NCBI GenBank assembly: GCA_963720645.1
Contig: CAVRFX010000017.1
Span: 82,196-146,195 of the forward strand
DNA: 64,000 nucleotides
Direction of reading: 5' to 3'
From: RYN-230 sp963720645
GTDB taxonomy: Bacteria > Actinomycetota > Actinomycetes > Streptosporangiales > Streptosporangiaceae
Under the pieces are notes generated by a model. The model did no database searches. It was not told the origin of the DNA and saw only the letters and a list, made by a program, of their open reading frames with translations. Below are positions 1 through 9,451 of the stretch, piece after piece. Made by a program: the position numbers and the translations under genes. How positions within the stretch are numbered: the first letter of the stretch is position 1; every line of letters starts with the position of its first letter.

Positions 1-9
1 AGATCGCCC

Positions 10-1008
10 ATGAGCCCCCCGCCGACCGCCGAGCCGGCCCGCGCACGTGGTCCCGCACGCCTGGTCCTGAGGACGGCCGCGGCGGCCCTCGGCACGCTGG
101 CCGCGGTCACGGCGGCGGTGCTCAGCCAGGCCGGGGCGGCGCAGGCGGCCGTCCCGTGGCCGGCAGGCCACGGTGCCCAGGTGCGTGAGCAGACCTGGAT
201 CCCGGCGCCCGCCACCGGGACGCTGCGTCCGGGGATGGAGGGCGCCGCGGTGCGCAGGCTCCAGCAGCGCCTCGCTGAGCTGCATTACTACCCGGGCCCG
301 GCCAACGGCCGGTTCGGCACGGACACGCTCGAAGCCGTCTGGGCGTTCAAGGAAGTGCAGGGGCTGCCCACGGCGGCCGCGGCCGACGACGTGGGCCCGG
401 CCATGCAGCGGGCCCTGGCCCGCCCCCGGACACCCCAGGTGCTGGTGCCCGGGGGCGGCCGCACGCGCATCGAGGTCAACCTGCCCCTCGAGGTGCTGGT
501 CCTGTACACGCGCGGCCAGGTCCGGCTGATCAGCCACATCTCCGCGGGCGGGGGCTACCGGTACCGCTGCCCGGGCGGCGGGACCTGCGGCCCGGCCCTC
601 ACCCCGGACGGCAACTACCGGGCTCACCTGTTCGAGGCCGGATGGCTGCACGTGCCGCTCGGCCGGATGTACAACCCGGTGTTCTTCATCGGCACCAACT
701 TCGCCATCCACGGCGACGTCCCCATCCCGCTCAAGCCGGCCTCGCACGGCTGCGTGCGGGTGCCGGTGGCCGTGGCCGACGTGCTGTACCAGCAGATCCG
801 GATCAGCCAGGGCTGGGGCACGCGCATCTACATCCGCGGCCACGCTCCCGGCACGGTGGCGCCGTCGCCGGACCCGCGACCCGGCCGCAGCGCCTCGGCC
901 CGTCCGGCCCCCGGGTCCACGGCCGGCCCCGCCGCGATCAGCGTCCCGGGGATCGCGGGCCTCGTGCCGCCCGGCCAGCAGCGGCCGGGCCGACGCCCGC
1001 CGGGCTGA
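10..1008 (+). CDS. secreted L,D-transpeptidase with peptidoglycan-binding domain
   Basis: The 332-residue protein probably makes 3-3 cross-links in peptidoglycan outside the membrane. An Arg-rich N-terminus followed by an Ala/Leu-rich segment ending AGAAQAA (residues about 20-47) is a signal peptide. Residues about 72-130 fit the PG_binding_1 fold (repeated LQQRLAELHYY pattern). Residues about 150-280 are a YkuD domain with the catalytic signature IHG (His234) and SHGCVRV (Cys248). The C-terminus is a Pro/Ala/Gly-rich tail that runs into a 15-bp tandem repeat at the stop codon. Only nine bases precede the ATG in this window, so the ribosome site cannot be judged. The family call is secure; the exact substrate is not. 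Confidence 0.93.
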   Translation: MSPPPTAEPARARGPARLVLRTAAAALGTLAAVTAAVLSQAGAAQAAVPWPAGHGAQVREQTWIPAPATGTLRPGMEGAAVRRLQQRLAELHYYPGPANGRFGTDTLEAVWAFKEVQGLPTAAAADDVGPAMQRALARPRTPQVLVPGGGRTRIEVNLPLEVLVLYTRGQVRLISHISAGGGYRYRCPGGGTCGPALTPDGNYRAHLFEAGWLHVPLGRMYNPVFFIGTNFAIHGDVPIPLKPASHGCVRVPVAVADVLYQQIRISQGWGTRIYIRGHAPGTVAPSPDPRPGRSASARPAPGSTAGPAAISVPGIAGLVPPGQQRPGRRPPG

Positions 1009-1076
1009 CACCCGCCAGCCAGGCCGACGCCCGCCAGGCTGACGCCCGCCAGAGGGCCGAGGCTGACACCCGCCAG
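989..1076. repeat. five imperfect 15-bp repeats across the stop codon
   Basis: Five copies of GCYGACRCCCGCCRG begin at 989, 1004, 1023, 1038 and 1062, with 4-bp and 9-bp interruptions. The transpeptidase stop codon (1006-1008) lies inside the second copy. Such a repeat can change copy number by slippage and so alter the protein C-terminus or the 3' untranslated region. Confidence 0.7.
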
Positions 1077-1188
1077 GCCGGGCCAGCGGCCGCCGGGCTT
1101 CCGTCCTCTCCGCATCCCTGGCCCCGGCTGGCATACTCGGCAGCACGCGTGGCGCGCCGCCCGGCCGGGCGGGCCAGGGGGGTTGCTG

Positions 1189-2853
1189 ATGGGTGAGTAC
1201 TTCGATCTCGGTGACTACACCCGCCCGGTGACCACCTCCTCAGCCGCCGCGCAGCTCTGGTTCAGCCGCGGGCTGGTGTGGGCGTACGCGTTCAACCACG
1301 AGGAGGCGGTGACGTGCTTCGAGCGGGTGATCGAGGCCGACCGCTCCTGCGCGCTCGGCTACTGGGGACTGGCCTACGCGCTGGGACCTAATTACAACAA
1401 GCCCTGGGAGGCGTTCGGCCAGGCCGAGCTGGCCACGGCGGTGTCGCGGGCTTTCACCGCCGCGCAGGCCGCCGCCCGGGCCGCGGACGCCGCCGGTACC
1501 CCGCCCGTCGAGCGTGCGCTGGCCCGCGCCCTCGCCGCCCGCTACCCGTCCGCGGCGCCCGCCGCGGACTGCGGCCCGTGGAACACCGGCTACGCCGACG
1601 CGATGCGTGAGGTGTACCGCTCCCACCCCGACGATCCCGACGTGGCGGCGCTGCTGGCCGACGCGCTGATGAACCTTACTCCGTGGGAGCTGTGGGACCA
1701 GGCGACCGGGCAGCCGGCCGCCGGGGCGGCGACGGCCGAGGCCCGGGAGGTGCTGGAGCGGGCCCTGGCCCGCCCCGGGGGGCAGGCTCACCCGGGCCTC
1801 CTGCACATGTACATCCATGTGATGGAGATGTCGCCCACCCCGGAAGCTGCCCTGCGCGCCGGGGACCTGCTCCGCGACCTGGTGCCGGACGCGGGACACC
1901 TGCGGCACATGCCGACGCACCTGGACGTGCTGTGCGGCGACTACGCGCGGGTGGTGTCGTCCAACGCCGCCGCGATCGAGGCCGACGAGAAGTTCCGGGC
2001 CCGCCGGGGCGGGATGAACTTCTACACGCTGTACCGGGCGCACGACTACCACTTCAAGATCTACGGGGCGATGTTCCTGGGCCAGGCGCAGGCCGCCCTG
2101 GAGGCGGCGGACCAGCTGGCCGCGGCCATCCCCGAGGACCTGCTGCGGGTGCAGGTCCCGCCCATGGCGGACTGGCTCGAGGGCTTCGTGCCGATGAGGA
2201 TGCACGTGCTGGTCCGGTTCGGGCGCTGGGCGGACATCATCGACGCGCCGCTGCCCGCGGATCCGGACCTGTACTGCGTGACCACCGCGATGATGCACTA
2301 CGCGAAGGGCGTGGCGCTGGCCGCCTCCGGCCGGGTGGACGAGGCGGTGGAGCAGCGCCGCCGGTTCGCGGACGCGGTGACCCGGGTGCCCGCCTCCCGC
2401 ACCGTGTTCAACAACACGTGCCAGGACATCCTCCAGGTGGCCGGGGCCATGCTGGACGGCGAGCTCGAATACCGCCAGGGGCACTACGACGCGGCCTTCG
2501 CGGCGCTGCGCCGCAGCGTCGACCTGGACGACGGGCTGCCCTACGACGAGCCGTGGGGCTGGATGCAGCCGGCCCGGCACGCCTACGGCGCCCTGCTGCT
2601 GGAGCAGGACCGGGTGGAGGAGGCCGAGGCGGTCTACCGCGCCGATCTCGGGCTGGACGCCACGCTGGCCCGGGCCTGCCAGCACCCCGGCAACGTGTGG
2701 AGCCTGCACGGGTACCACGAATGCCTGACCAGGCTGGGCAAGCAGGAACAGGCCGGGATCATCGCGCAGCAGCTCACGATCGCCGCGGCGCGTGCCGACG
2801 TGCCGATCACCGCCTCGTGCTACTGCCGGCTGACCGCGGCCGCCTGCCACTGA
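1189..2853 (+). CDS. tetratricopeptide-repeat protein with conserved histidines
   Basis: This is a cytosolic protein of 554 residues built of TPR-like helical repeats. An early repeat reads FSRGLVWAYAFNHEEAVTCF, with others at about residues 370-410 and 435-490. It belongs to a widespread actinobacterial TPR group that carries His-rich signatures in its middle: LLHMYIHVMEM, HLRHMPTHLDVLCGDY and HDYHFKIYGAMFLG. The role is unknown; the histidines would suit a metal or cofactor site, which is inference. I start at ATG 1189 because an AGGGGGG ribosome site lies six bases upstream; a TTG at 1183 is possible. No signal peptide or membrane segment is visible. The gene stands alone between the transpeptidase and a convergent broken gene. 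Confidence 0.85.
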   Translation: MGEYFDLGDYTRPVTTSSAAAQLWFSRGLVWAYAFNHEEAVTCFERVIEADRSCALGYWGLAYALGPNYNKPWEAFGQAELATAVSRAFTAAQAAARAADAAGTPPVERALARALAARYPSAAPAADCGPWNTGYADAMREVYRSHPDDPDVAALLADALMNLTPWELWDQATGQPAAGAATAEAREVLERALARPGGQAHPGLLHMYIHVMEMSPTPEAALRAGDLLRDLVPDAGHLRHMPTHLDVLCGDYARVVSSNAAAIEADEKFRARRGGMNFYTLYRAHDYHFKIYGAMFLGQAQAALEAADQLAAAIPEDLLRVQVPPMADWLEGFVPMRMHVLVRFGRWADIIDAPLPADPDLYCVTTAMMHYAKGVALAASGRVDEAVEQRRRFADAVTRVPASRTVFNNTCQDILQVAGAMLDGELEYRQGHYDAAFAALRRSVDLDDGLPYDEPWGWMQPARHAYGALLLEQDRVEEAEAVYRADLGLDATLARACQHPGNVWSLHGYHECLTRLGKQEQAGIIAQQLTIAAARADVPITASCYCRLTAAACH

Positions 2854-2921
2854 CCGCCGCCCGGCCGCCGCAGCCGCCCCGGCCGCCGCGGGCGGCCGCA
2901 GGCCGGGGCAGGCCCGCCTGC

Positions 2922-4071
2922 TCAGCCGATGGCCGAGTTCACCACCCGGGGGTGCCCCTTGCTGTGGAAGAAGATCCCGGGATACGGCCGGGTCCAGAAG
3001 ACCGCGCTCGGGTTGCCGTGCAGGGTCGAGTTCTTGATGGTCAGCCAGCCCGTGTAGTTGTCGCTGACGAAGAAGATGGCGCCGCCGCCCTCGCGGGCGT
3101 GGTTATTGCGGATGACCGTGCCCTCGACCTTGAGCGAGTACTTGTTCCCGTCCGTGTAGATGGCGCCGCCGCTGCCGCCGCCCGCGGTCCCGGGGCTGGC
3201 CGGGTTCGCCCCGTAACCGATGGCCTTGTTGTTCGTCATCACGCTGTTCGAGCACCACCCAGGACACCCCGATGCTGCTGAGCGCGCCCCCGTTCGAGCA
3301 CCGCCCGCCCGAGAACGTGTCGCGGGTGATGTAGACGGCCCGGTTGCGGTACTGGGCCAGCGCGCGGATCGCCGCGCCGCCGAGGTCGGGTCCCGACTGG
3401 TAGCAGCGGTTGTTCAGGAACCGGGAGTTGACCACCTTGAGCTGGCCGCCCAGGTCGAACAGGGCACCGCCGCCCCCGCCGCCGAACTGGGCCGCCTGGC
3501 TCTGCCGGACCTGGGAGTTCCCGTTCTTCAGCGTGATGTTCTGCACGGTCAGCTGCGGCCACTGCTGGTTGTAGCAGTCCGACGTGGTGATCTTCTGCTT
3601 CGCGTCGCAGGTGTTCATGTACAGGATCTGGCGCTTACCGCCCCCGCTCAGCGTGACCAGGCCGCCGCCGTCCAGCACGACCTGGTGGCTGGTGTTCCTG
3701 ACCCGGGCCGTGGCGGTCATGGTGATCGTGACCGGAGCCGTCCCGCAGTTGAAGGTGATGATGCCGCCCTGGGCCACCGCCCTGACCACGGCCGCCGAGG
3801 TGCAGCCGGCCGGGGTGCCGGTGCCGATGACGTGGCCGGGGTGGCTGGTGTTCACCGCGGCGCCGGCCTGCGGGACGCTGGCGTGCCCGCCCGGGTTACC
3901 GAAGTCCGGCAGGCGGTGCGCAGCGTGGCTGACGGCCTTCGCGGCCGCGCCCGCGCCGGCCGGGGCGGTGGTGCTGGCGGACGCGGTGGCGGCGAGGAGC
4001 CCGCTGGCCGCGAGCGCCGCGGCCGCCGGAATGACGGCCAGGAACCGGCCATAACTACCCATGGGGCGCAT
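2922..4071 (-). pseudogene. secreted right-handed beta-helix protein, frameshifted
   Basis: The N-terminus (MRPMGSYGRFLAVIPAAAAL onward) is a signal peptide ending near SASTTAPAG. The body is rich in short Asn/Gly/Val repeats of the parallel beta-helix type (VQNITLKNGNS, GGGGGALFDLGG, LKVVNSRFLNNRC), as in pectate-lyase-like or polymorphic-repeat secreted proteins. The frame breaks at about 3249: an extra C on the + strand turns the expected VVLNSVMTNNKAIGYG into VVLEQRDDEQ. The second frame then continues with clear beta-helix sequence (GGAIYTDGNKYSLKVEG) to a TGA at 2922. The restored length is about 380 residues. The gene lies six bases after the upstream MFS gene, so the two may be cotranscribed. 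Either a sequencing error or a recent lesion explains the break. Confidence 0.75.
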
Positions 4072-4077
4072 GGCGCC

Positions 4078-5379
4078 TCATGCTAGCCCTGGTGCCCGGG
4101 ATCCGGATGGGAAATCGGGGTGGCGCCGGGCCGGCGTGGCTGGTGGCCCGCCGGTCGTAGCGGCGGAACCCCGGCAGCAGGCGGCCAGCGCGGCCGCCCC
4201 GGCGATGCAGGCCAGGCCGCCGGACACGATCGAGAACTCCGTCGACACCAGGGTGGCCACCGCGCCGGCCTCCAGGTCGCCGAGCCGCGGCCCGCCTGTG
4301 ACCACGGCGATCTGGACCGCGGAGATACGGCTCCGGAACTCCTCGGAGGCTGAGGTCTGCAGGATCGTCGAACCGGAGCACGGCCGAGATGACATCGGCC
4401 CAGCCCGCCACGGCCAGCAGCGCCAGCGCCGCCCACAGCACGTGGACCAGCCCGAACGCCACGATGGCCGCCCCCCATACGACGACGGCCACGATCACGG
4501 CCCAGGCCTGCCGGTGGACCCGGGCCAGCCAGCCGGTGGTGAGCGCGCCGACCAGGGCGCCCGCGGCGGGCGCGGCGTACAGGTAGCCGAGGGTGCGGGC
4601 CCCGCCGTGGAACACCGAGACGGCCAGGGCCGGGAACAGCGCCCGCGGCATGCCGAACACCATGGCGTTGACGTCGATGAGGTAGGCGCCCTGCATGGCC
4701 TGCCGCCCGCGCAGGTAACGCAGGCCTTCCACGACGGAGGCGAGCCCGGGCGGCCGGCCTCCGGGGCGGGCGGGATGGCCGGCAGGCGCGCGGCGGCCAC
4801 CGCGGTGAGCAGGTAGATGACGGCGGTGGCGGCGTAGACCCAGGGCAGGTGCACCGCCTCGATCAGCAGCCCGGCCAGGGCCGGCCCGATGACCAGGCCG
4901 ACCTGGTCAACGGCCTGGGTGGCCGAGTAGGCGGCGACCAGGTGCCGGGGGGCGACGAGCGAGGGGACCGCGGCGTTGCTGGCCGTGGAGGCCATCCCGG
5001 CCAGGCCCGCCGCGGCCGCGCTGACCAGGTAGAGGGCGGCCAGCGACGGGTGCGGCGCGGCCGCGTTGACGGCCAGGCCGCCGCTGGTCAGCGCGAGCAG
5101 GACCGACGTGACCACCAGGATGAGCCGCCGGTCGAACGCGTCGCCGAGCGAGCCGCCGGTCAGCGCCCCGATGATCAGCGGCACCAGCTGGGCCAGGCTG
5201 ACCAGTCCCACCTGGAGCGAGGACCGGGTCAGCGAATACACCTGGAACGGGATCGCGACCGCGGTGAGCTGGCTGGCGAAGACCTCGACGAACTGGCCCG
5301 CGAACAGCAGCCGGAAGCCCCGGGATTCACGGAGCGGACCGAGATCGATGAGGATCCGGTTCGCCACGGGGACCATCAT
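4078..5379 (-). pseudogene. MFS exporter (MFS_3/EntS type), two frameshifts
   Basis: The intact first part (MMVPVANRILIDLGPLRESR onward) shows the start of a 12-helix major facilitator protein of the transmembrane secretion effector type, with the loop signature GGSLGDAFDRRLIL after helix 2. The frame shifts at about 4745, where one C is missing (expected PGLASVVEGLRYLRGRQAM). It shifts again at about 4372, where one T is extra (expected ISAVLRSTILQTSASEEF). The last frame gives the final two helices (LVSTEFSIVSGGLACIAGAAAL) and stops at 4078. Helices and family motifs are preserved across all three frames, about 430 residues in total. The substrate cannot be predicted. It is divergent from the DUF574 methyltransferase at 5431, with only 51 bases between. 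Confidence 0.78.
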
Positions 5380-5430
5380 GCCTGGCAGCCCGGGTGGCCG
5401 GCCCGCTGCCCCGGGTGGCATGGTGTCTGC

Positions 5431-6243
5431 ATGCCGTTTGACGGACCCGACCCCCTCGCCACCGGCGTCCCGCTCGACACCGGCCTGCCGCACATCGCCC
5501 GCGTCTACGACTACTGGCTCGGCGGGAAGGACAACTTCGCCGCGGACCGGGAGCTGGCCGAGAAGTTCATGCACGCCGACCCGTCCGTGACCGCCGGGGT
5601 CCGCAGCAACCGCGCGTTCCTCGGCCGCGCCGTGCACTACCTGGTGGCCGAGGCCGGGGTCCGCCAGTTCCTGGACATCGGCACCGGCATCCCGACCGCC
5701 AACAACACCCACGAGGTGGCGCAGCGCGCGAACCCGTCGGCCCGCGTGGTCTACGTCGACAACGACCCGATCGTGCTCACGCACGCCCGCGCCCTGCTGG
5801 CCAGCGACCCGGCCGGCGTGACCGACTACGTCGACGCCGACCTCCGCGACACCGGGACGATCCTGGCCGCGGCGGCCCGGACCCTGGACTTCAGCCAGCC
5901 CATCGCGGTGATGCTGGTCGGCGTGCTGCACTGCATCCCGGACGAGGACTATCCGGGTGAGATCGTGGCCACGCTGATGCGGGCGGTGCAGCCGGGGAGC
6001 TATCTCGCGCTGTCCCATCCGGCGGCGGACATCCACGCGGAGGAGATGGCCGCCGGAGCCGCGATGATGAACCAGGCCATGGCCGGGTCGATCACTTTCC
6101 GCACCCGGGCCCAGGTGGCGGCGTTCTTCGAGGGCCTGGAGCTGGTCGAGCCAGGCCTGGTCTCCACCCCCCAGTGGCGGCCCGGGGCGGGCGTCTCCCC
6201 GCGGCCGCTGCCGGGCTGGGTAGGGGTGGCCCGCAAGGCCTGA
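5431..6243 (+). CDS. DUF574 SAM-dependent methyltransferase, copy 1
   Basis: The 270-residue protein belongs to the actinomycete family PF04672 (Methyltransf_19). The family hallmark HIARVYDYWLGGKDNFAADR lies near residues 20-40. The SAM-binding motif I, QFLDIGTGIPTANNTHEVAQ, is followed by the acidic motif II VVYVDNDPIV. Residues 145-200 complete the Rossmann fold (VMLVGVLHCIPDEDYPG), and the C-terminus ends in the family's VEPGLVSTPQWRPG and WVGVARKA. The acceptor substrate of this family is not established. I chose ATG 5431 because in-frame sequence further upstream has no family similarity. Two further copies lie at 18531 and 30413. Confidence 0.9.
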   Translation: MPFDGPDPLATGVPLDTGLPHIARVYDYWLGGKDNFAADRELAEKFMHADPSVTAGVRSNRAFLGRAVHYLVAEAGVRQFLDIGTGIPTANNTHEVAQRANPSARVVYVDNDPIVLTHARALLASDPAGVTDYVDADLRDTGTILAAAARTLDFSQPIAVMLVGVLHCIPDEDYPGEIVATLMRAVQPGSYLALSHPAADIHAEEMAAGAAMMNQAMAGSITFRTRAQVAAFFEGLELVEPGLVSTPQWRPGAGVSPRPLPGWVGVARKA

Positions 6244-6276
6244 CCCAGCCGCGGGCCACGGCCTCGCCGGCCGGGC

Positions 6277-6753
6277 CTAGCTCAGCAGCCGGTCGGTCGC
6301 GGAGTCGGGCTGGCCGTCGAAGTACTGGCGGAGGACCTCGGCGAACAGCGACCCGGTGGCACCGGCTTCCGGGTCAGCCGCGTCCGCGGCTTCGGCCCGG
6401 AGGAACAGGGTCATCGACGAGCGCAGCTTCTGCGCGTCCAGGGCGCCGAAGATCTGTTCCGCGCTGCGGCCGGCCACCTCGGTGAGGACCCGGGCGGATT
6501 CGGCCAGCCGCGGGCCCAGCACCGGATGGCGCAGGTAGGCCCGGGCCTCGCCCAGCGAGGAGATGGCGAACTCCTGCGCCGTGGCGCTGCGCCCAAGGCC
6601 GGCGATCTGCGGGAACACGAACCACATCCAGTGGCTCACCTTGCGGCCCGACCGCAGCTCCGCGACCGCGCGGCCGAAGGTCGCGCCCATGTCCTGGGCG
6701 GCCACGAAACGCTCCAGCCGGTAGGGGTCCGCGCGCCGGTCAGGATCGCCCAT
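6277..6753 (-). CDS. DUF1810 family protein
   Basis: The 158-residue protein matches the DUF1810 family. It opens DPYRLERFVAAQDMGATFGR, then has RSGRKVSHWMWFVFPQIAGL, which is the family's strongest signature, and LRHPVLGPRLAESARVL. The family's function is unknown. I start at ATG 6753; an in-frame extension to 6807 adds 18 unrelated residues. It is divergent from the truncated molybdopterin oxidoreductase at 6933. Its 3' end lies 33 bases from the end of the convergent DUF574 gene. Confidence 0.88.
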   Translation of the reverse strand: MGDPDRRADPYRLERFVAAQDMGATFGRAVAELRSGRKVSHWMWFVFPQIAGLGRSATAQEFAISSLGEARAYLRHPVLGPRLAESARVLTEVAGRSAEQIFGALDAQKLRSSMTLFLRAEAADAADPEAGATGSLFAEVLRQYFDGQPDSATDRLLS

Positions 6754-6870
6754 CAGGCCGCTCCGCGTTTTCCCTGATCGTGTGCGTTCACGGAAATAGG
6801 TTAACAACGCTGGCGAATGCTATTCGGAGCACCCCGGCCTGCGGATTGGTGTGACGTTCCTAACGCCCCG

Positions 6871-6888
6871 GAACACGCTTATGTGTTC
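6871..6888. promoter_or_regulatory. candidate operator GAACAC-N6-GTGTTC
   Basis: A perfect inverted repeat with six-base arms GAACAC and GTGTTC around GCTTAT lies in the AT-richer gap between the DUF1810 gene and the molybdopterin-oxidoreductase remnant, 44 bases before the latter's start. It has the form of a dimeric repressor site; its regulator is unknown. Confidence 0.4.
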
Positions 6889-6932
6889 TCCCCGGCCAAT
6901 CTGGAAACGCCCGGGACCCGAATTCCCCCGCG

Positions 6933-7746
6933 ATGATGAAAGCAATAGCGCGGCGCACGCGGGGCCTTCCCCGGGCCGGTGCGGCCGGCGCCCTGACCGG
7001 GCTGCTGGCCGTGGCGGCCGCCCTCGGCGTGGCCCAGCTGGTCGGCCGGCCTGACCGGGCCCGCGGGGGAGCCGGTCATCGCGGTGGGCAGCGCGGCGGT
7101 CGACCGGACCCCGGTCCGGGTCAAGGATTTCGCGATCCAGCATTTCGGCAGCCACGACAAGGCCGTGCTGCTCACCGGGATCTACATCGTCCTCGCGCTC
7201 CTGGCCATGCTCACCGGGATCCTGGCCCGGCGCCGGCTGGCCTACGGCCTGGCCGGGCTGGCCGTCTTCGCCGCGCTCGGCGTCGCGGCCGTGGCGACCA
7301 GGCCCGTCTTCCTCCCCGCGGACGCGGCGCCCACGATCACGGGGGTGGCCGCCGGCGCGCTCGTCCTGCTCCTGCTGGCCCGCGCCGCGGCTGCCCCGCC
7401 CGCACGGGGCGGGCACGTTCTTTCCGCAACGAGACCGATCGCGGTCCCCGGCCGCCCCGGTGACCAGCCCGGCGGCGGACGGACACCACCGGCGCCCCCC
7501 GCTCATCGTGCGGCCGGCGGCAGCAGCCCGCAGGGCCGTCCCGGCCGCCGCCGGTTCCTGCTCACCGCCGCCGGTGCCGCCGCTCTCACGGCAGGCGGGG
7601 CGGGGGCGGGCCAGCTGCGGGGCGGTCGCTCGCCGTGCCTGGGGGACGCGGGCCCGTGCCATGCGGCCCTGCGGGCTAGCGCTGCTGGGCGAAGTCCCTG
7701 GTCCGGATGGCCACCAGCGACACCACGGCCGCCACCAGCGCGATGA
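6933..7746 (+). pseudogene. molybdopterin (sulfite-oxidase-like) oxidoreductase, N-terminal remnant
   Basis: What remains is the membrane anchor part of an actinomycete sulfite-oxidase-like protein. It has a first helix (GALTGLLAVAAALGVAQLV), a conserved exoplasmic stretch (AAVDRTPVRVKDFAIQHFG), three more helices (residues about 75-155) and a Tat-like RRRFLLTAAGAAALTAGG segment. In intact relatives the molybdopterin catalytic domain follows. Here the sequence runs into the end of the convergent MFS gene at 7676, so about 300 residues are missing. There is also a frameshift at about 7044, where one extra G turns the expected QLVAGLTGPAGEPVIAVG into QLVGRPDRARG. Loss of the enzyme domain makes this non-functional as an oxidoreductase whichever way the frameshift is explained. 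Confidence 0.7.
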
Positions 7747-9266
7747 TCGCCGCGACCAGCAGGATGTGGTTCAGGCCGGTGGTAAAGGCAGCCCTCGTGA
7801 TCTCGCCCACCTTCGGCCGCAGCGGAGCGGGGAGTTTCGCGATCACGTTGCCGATCTCGCCGGACTGCACGGCGGTCGCGATCCTCGCGCCCTGGTGGGA
7901 CAGGCCGGGCACAGCGGCGATGGCCGCCCGGACCTCGTCCGCCACCTTGTTGGAGAACAGGGTGCCCAGCAGCGCGATGCCGGTGGCGATCCCGACCTGG
8001 CGGAACGTGGAGTTGATGCCGGAGGCCATGCCCGCCTGCTCGGGCGGCACCACGCCGACCGCGGTGGAGGCCAGCGGCGGGTTGACCAGGCCGATGCCGA
8101 GCCCGCCCACGATCATCCCGGGGATCAGATGGGTCCAGCCCGACTGCGCGTTGAGCCCGCGCATGAGCAGCAGGCCCACCCCGACCAGGATCAGCCCCGG
8201 CCCGATGAGCAGCCGGATCGGCACCTTCGACGTCAGCCGGCCCGCCACCGTGGCGCTGACCAGGATCGCCCCGGACAGGAACATGACCCGCACGCCGGTG
8301 CCCAGCGGGGAGTAGCCCAGGATGTCCTGCAGGTACAGGACGATGTAGAGCAGCATGGCGAAGATCGACGCGCTCAGTCCGAACGCCGCGACGCTGCCGC
8401 CGGTGAACGTGGGCAGCCGGAACAGGCTGAGGTCGAACATCGGGTGCGCGAGACGCCGCTCGACCAGGACGAAGACCACGAGCAGGGCCGCCGCGGCACG
8501 CCAGGCAGCCCAGCACCAGGCCGTCGGTGAAGGACCGCTCGTTGGACTCGATAAGCCCGTAGACCAGGAACGACAGCGCCGCGGTGAACAGCACGAAGCC
8601 CGCCCAGTCGGGCCGGCTGGCCCCGGGTGCCCGGGACTCCGACACCCTCATCACCGAGATGATCACGGCGATCACGCCGATGGGGGCGTTCACGAAGAAG
8701 ATCCACCGCCAGGACAGCCCGGAGGTCAGCAGGCCGCCGAGCAGCGGGCCGATCGCCACGGCCAGGCCGGTCACCGCACCCCAGACGCCGAACGCCGTGC
8801 CCCGGTCGCGGCCGCGGAACGCGTCCGCGAGCAGGGCCAGCGAGACCGCGAACATGATCGCCCCGCCGATGCCCTGCAGTGCGCGGGACAACTGGAGCAT
8901 CAGCGTGGTCGTCGCGAAGCCGCAGAGCACCGAGGCGGCGGTGAACACCGTCAGGCCGATCAGGTACAGCAGGCGGCGGCCGAACATGTCGGCCAGGCTG
9001 CCCGCGGTGAGCAGGAACGCGGCCAGTGTCAGCGCGTAGGCGTCCACCACCCACTGCAGGTCCGCGAAGCTGGAGTGCAGGGCGCGCTGGATGTCCGGCA
9101 GCGCGACGTTCACGATCGTGATGTCCAGCAGCAGCATGAACGTGCCGAGGCACACCGCGACCAGCGTCCACCACTTGTTGCCGCGCCGGTCCGGATCCCC
9201 GCCGGGCCTGGGCAGAGTCCGCTGCTGCTGGTCCTGTCCGGACGGGCCAGCCTGAGCTTCAGTCAC
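7676..9266 (-). pseudogene. DHA2-family MFS drug exporter, one frameshift
   Basis: This is a 14-helix EmrB/QacA-type exporter of about 530 residues. The N-terminal part has WWTLVAVCLGTFMLLLDITI, VNVALPDIQRAL and the loop SLADMFGRRLLYLIG. Motif C of drug antiporters is visible as GVWGAVTGLAVAIGPLLGGL. The frame breaks at about 8499 in the middle loop: one extra base turns LVLGCLAAAALLVVFVLVER into LVLGCLACRGGP. The second half is intact, ending RTRDFAQQR with a TAG at 7676. I start at GTG 9266 because GGGGAGAG lies just upstream. It is convergent with, and overlaps, the truncated oxidoreductase. The single indel suggests a functional gene with a sequence error. Confidence 0.85.
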
Positions 9267-9451
9267 GAACTCTCCCCGGGGTTGATGAGACGCCGCAGCC
9301 GACCGGCCGGCCGGTGAGGCACGGCTCCCTGCCCACGATACGGACGGCCGCACACCCAGGGATTCGTGGGTGGGGGCGGCCCGGGTTGCCGGATGGGCCA
9401 GGCCGGGCCGGGTCAGCGAGGTTTGGGGGCAAGTGGGGGGATACTGGGGTT

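Noticed and set aside
1240..2850. Long minus-strand open frame opposite the TPR gene
   Set aside because: It lies wholly antisense to a gene with clear TPR motifs and is rich in Arg/Gly/His/Val low-complexity sequence, as usual for shadow frames in high-GC DNA.
4849..5430. In-frame upstream extension of the first DUF574 methyltransferase
   Set aside because: It overlaps the minus-strand MFS gene, is Gln/Arg/Asp/Gly-rich shadow sequence and has no similarity to the family; ATG 5431 fits all relatives.
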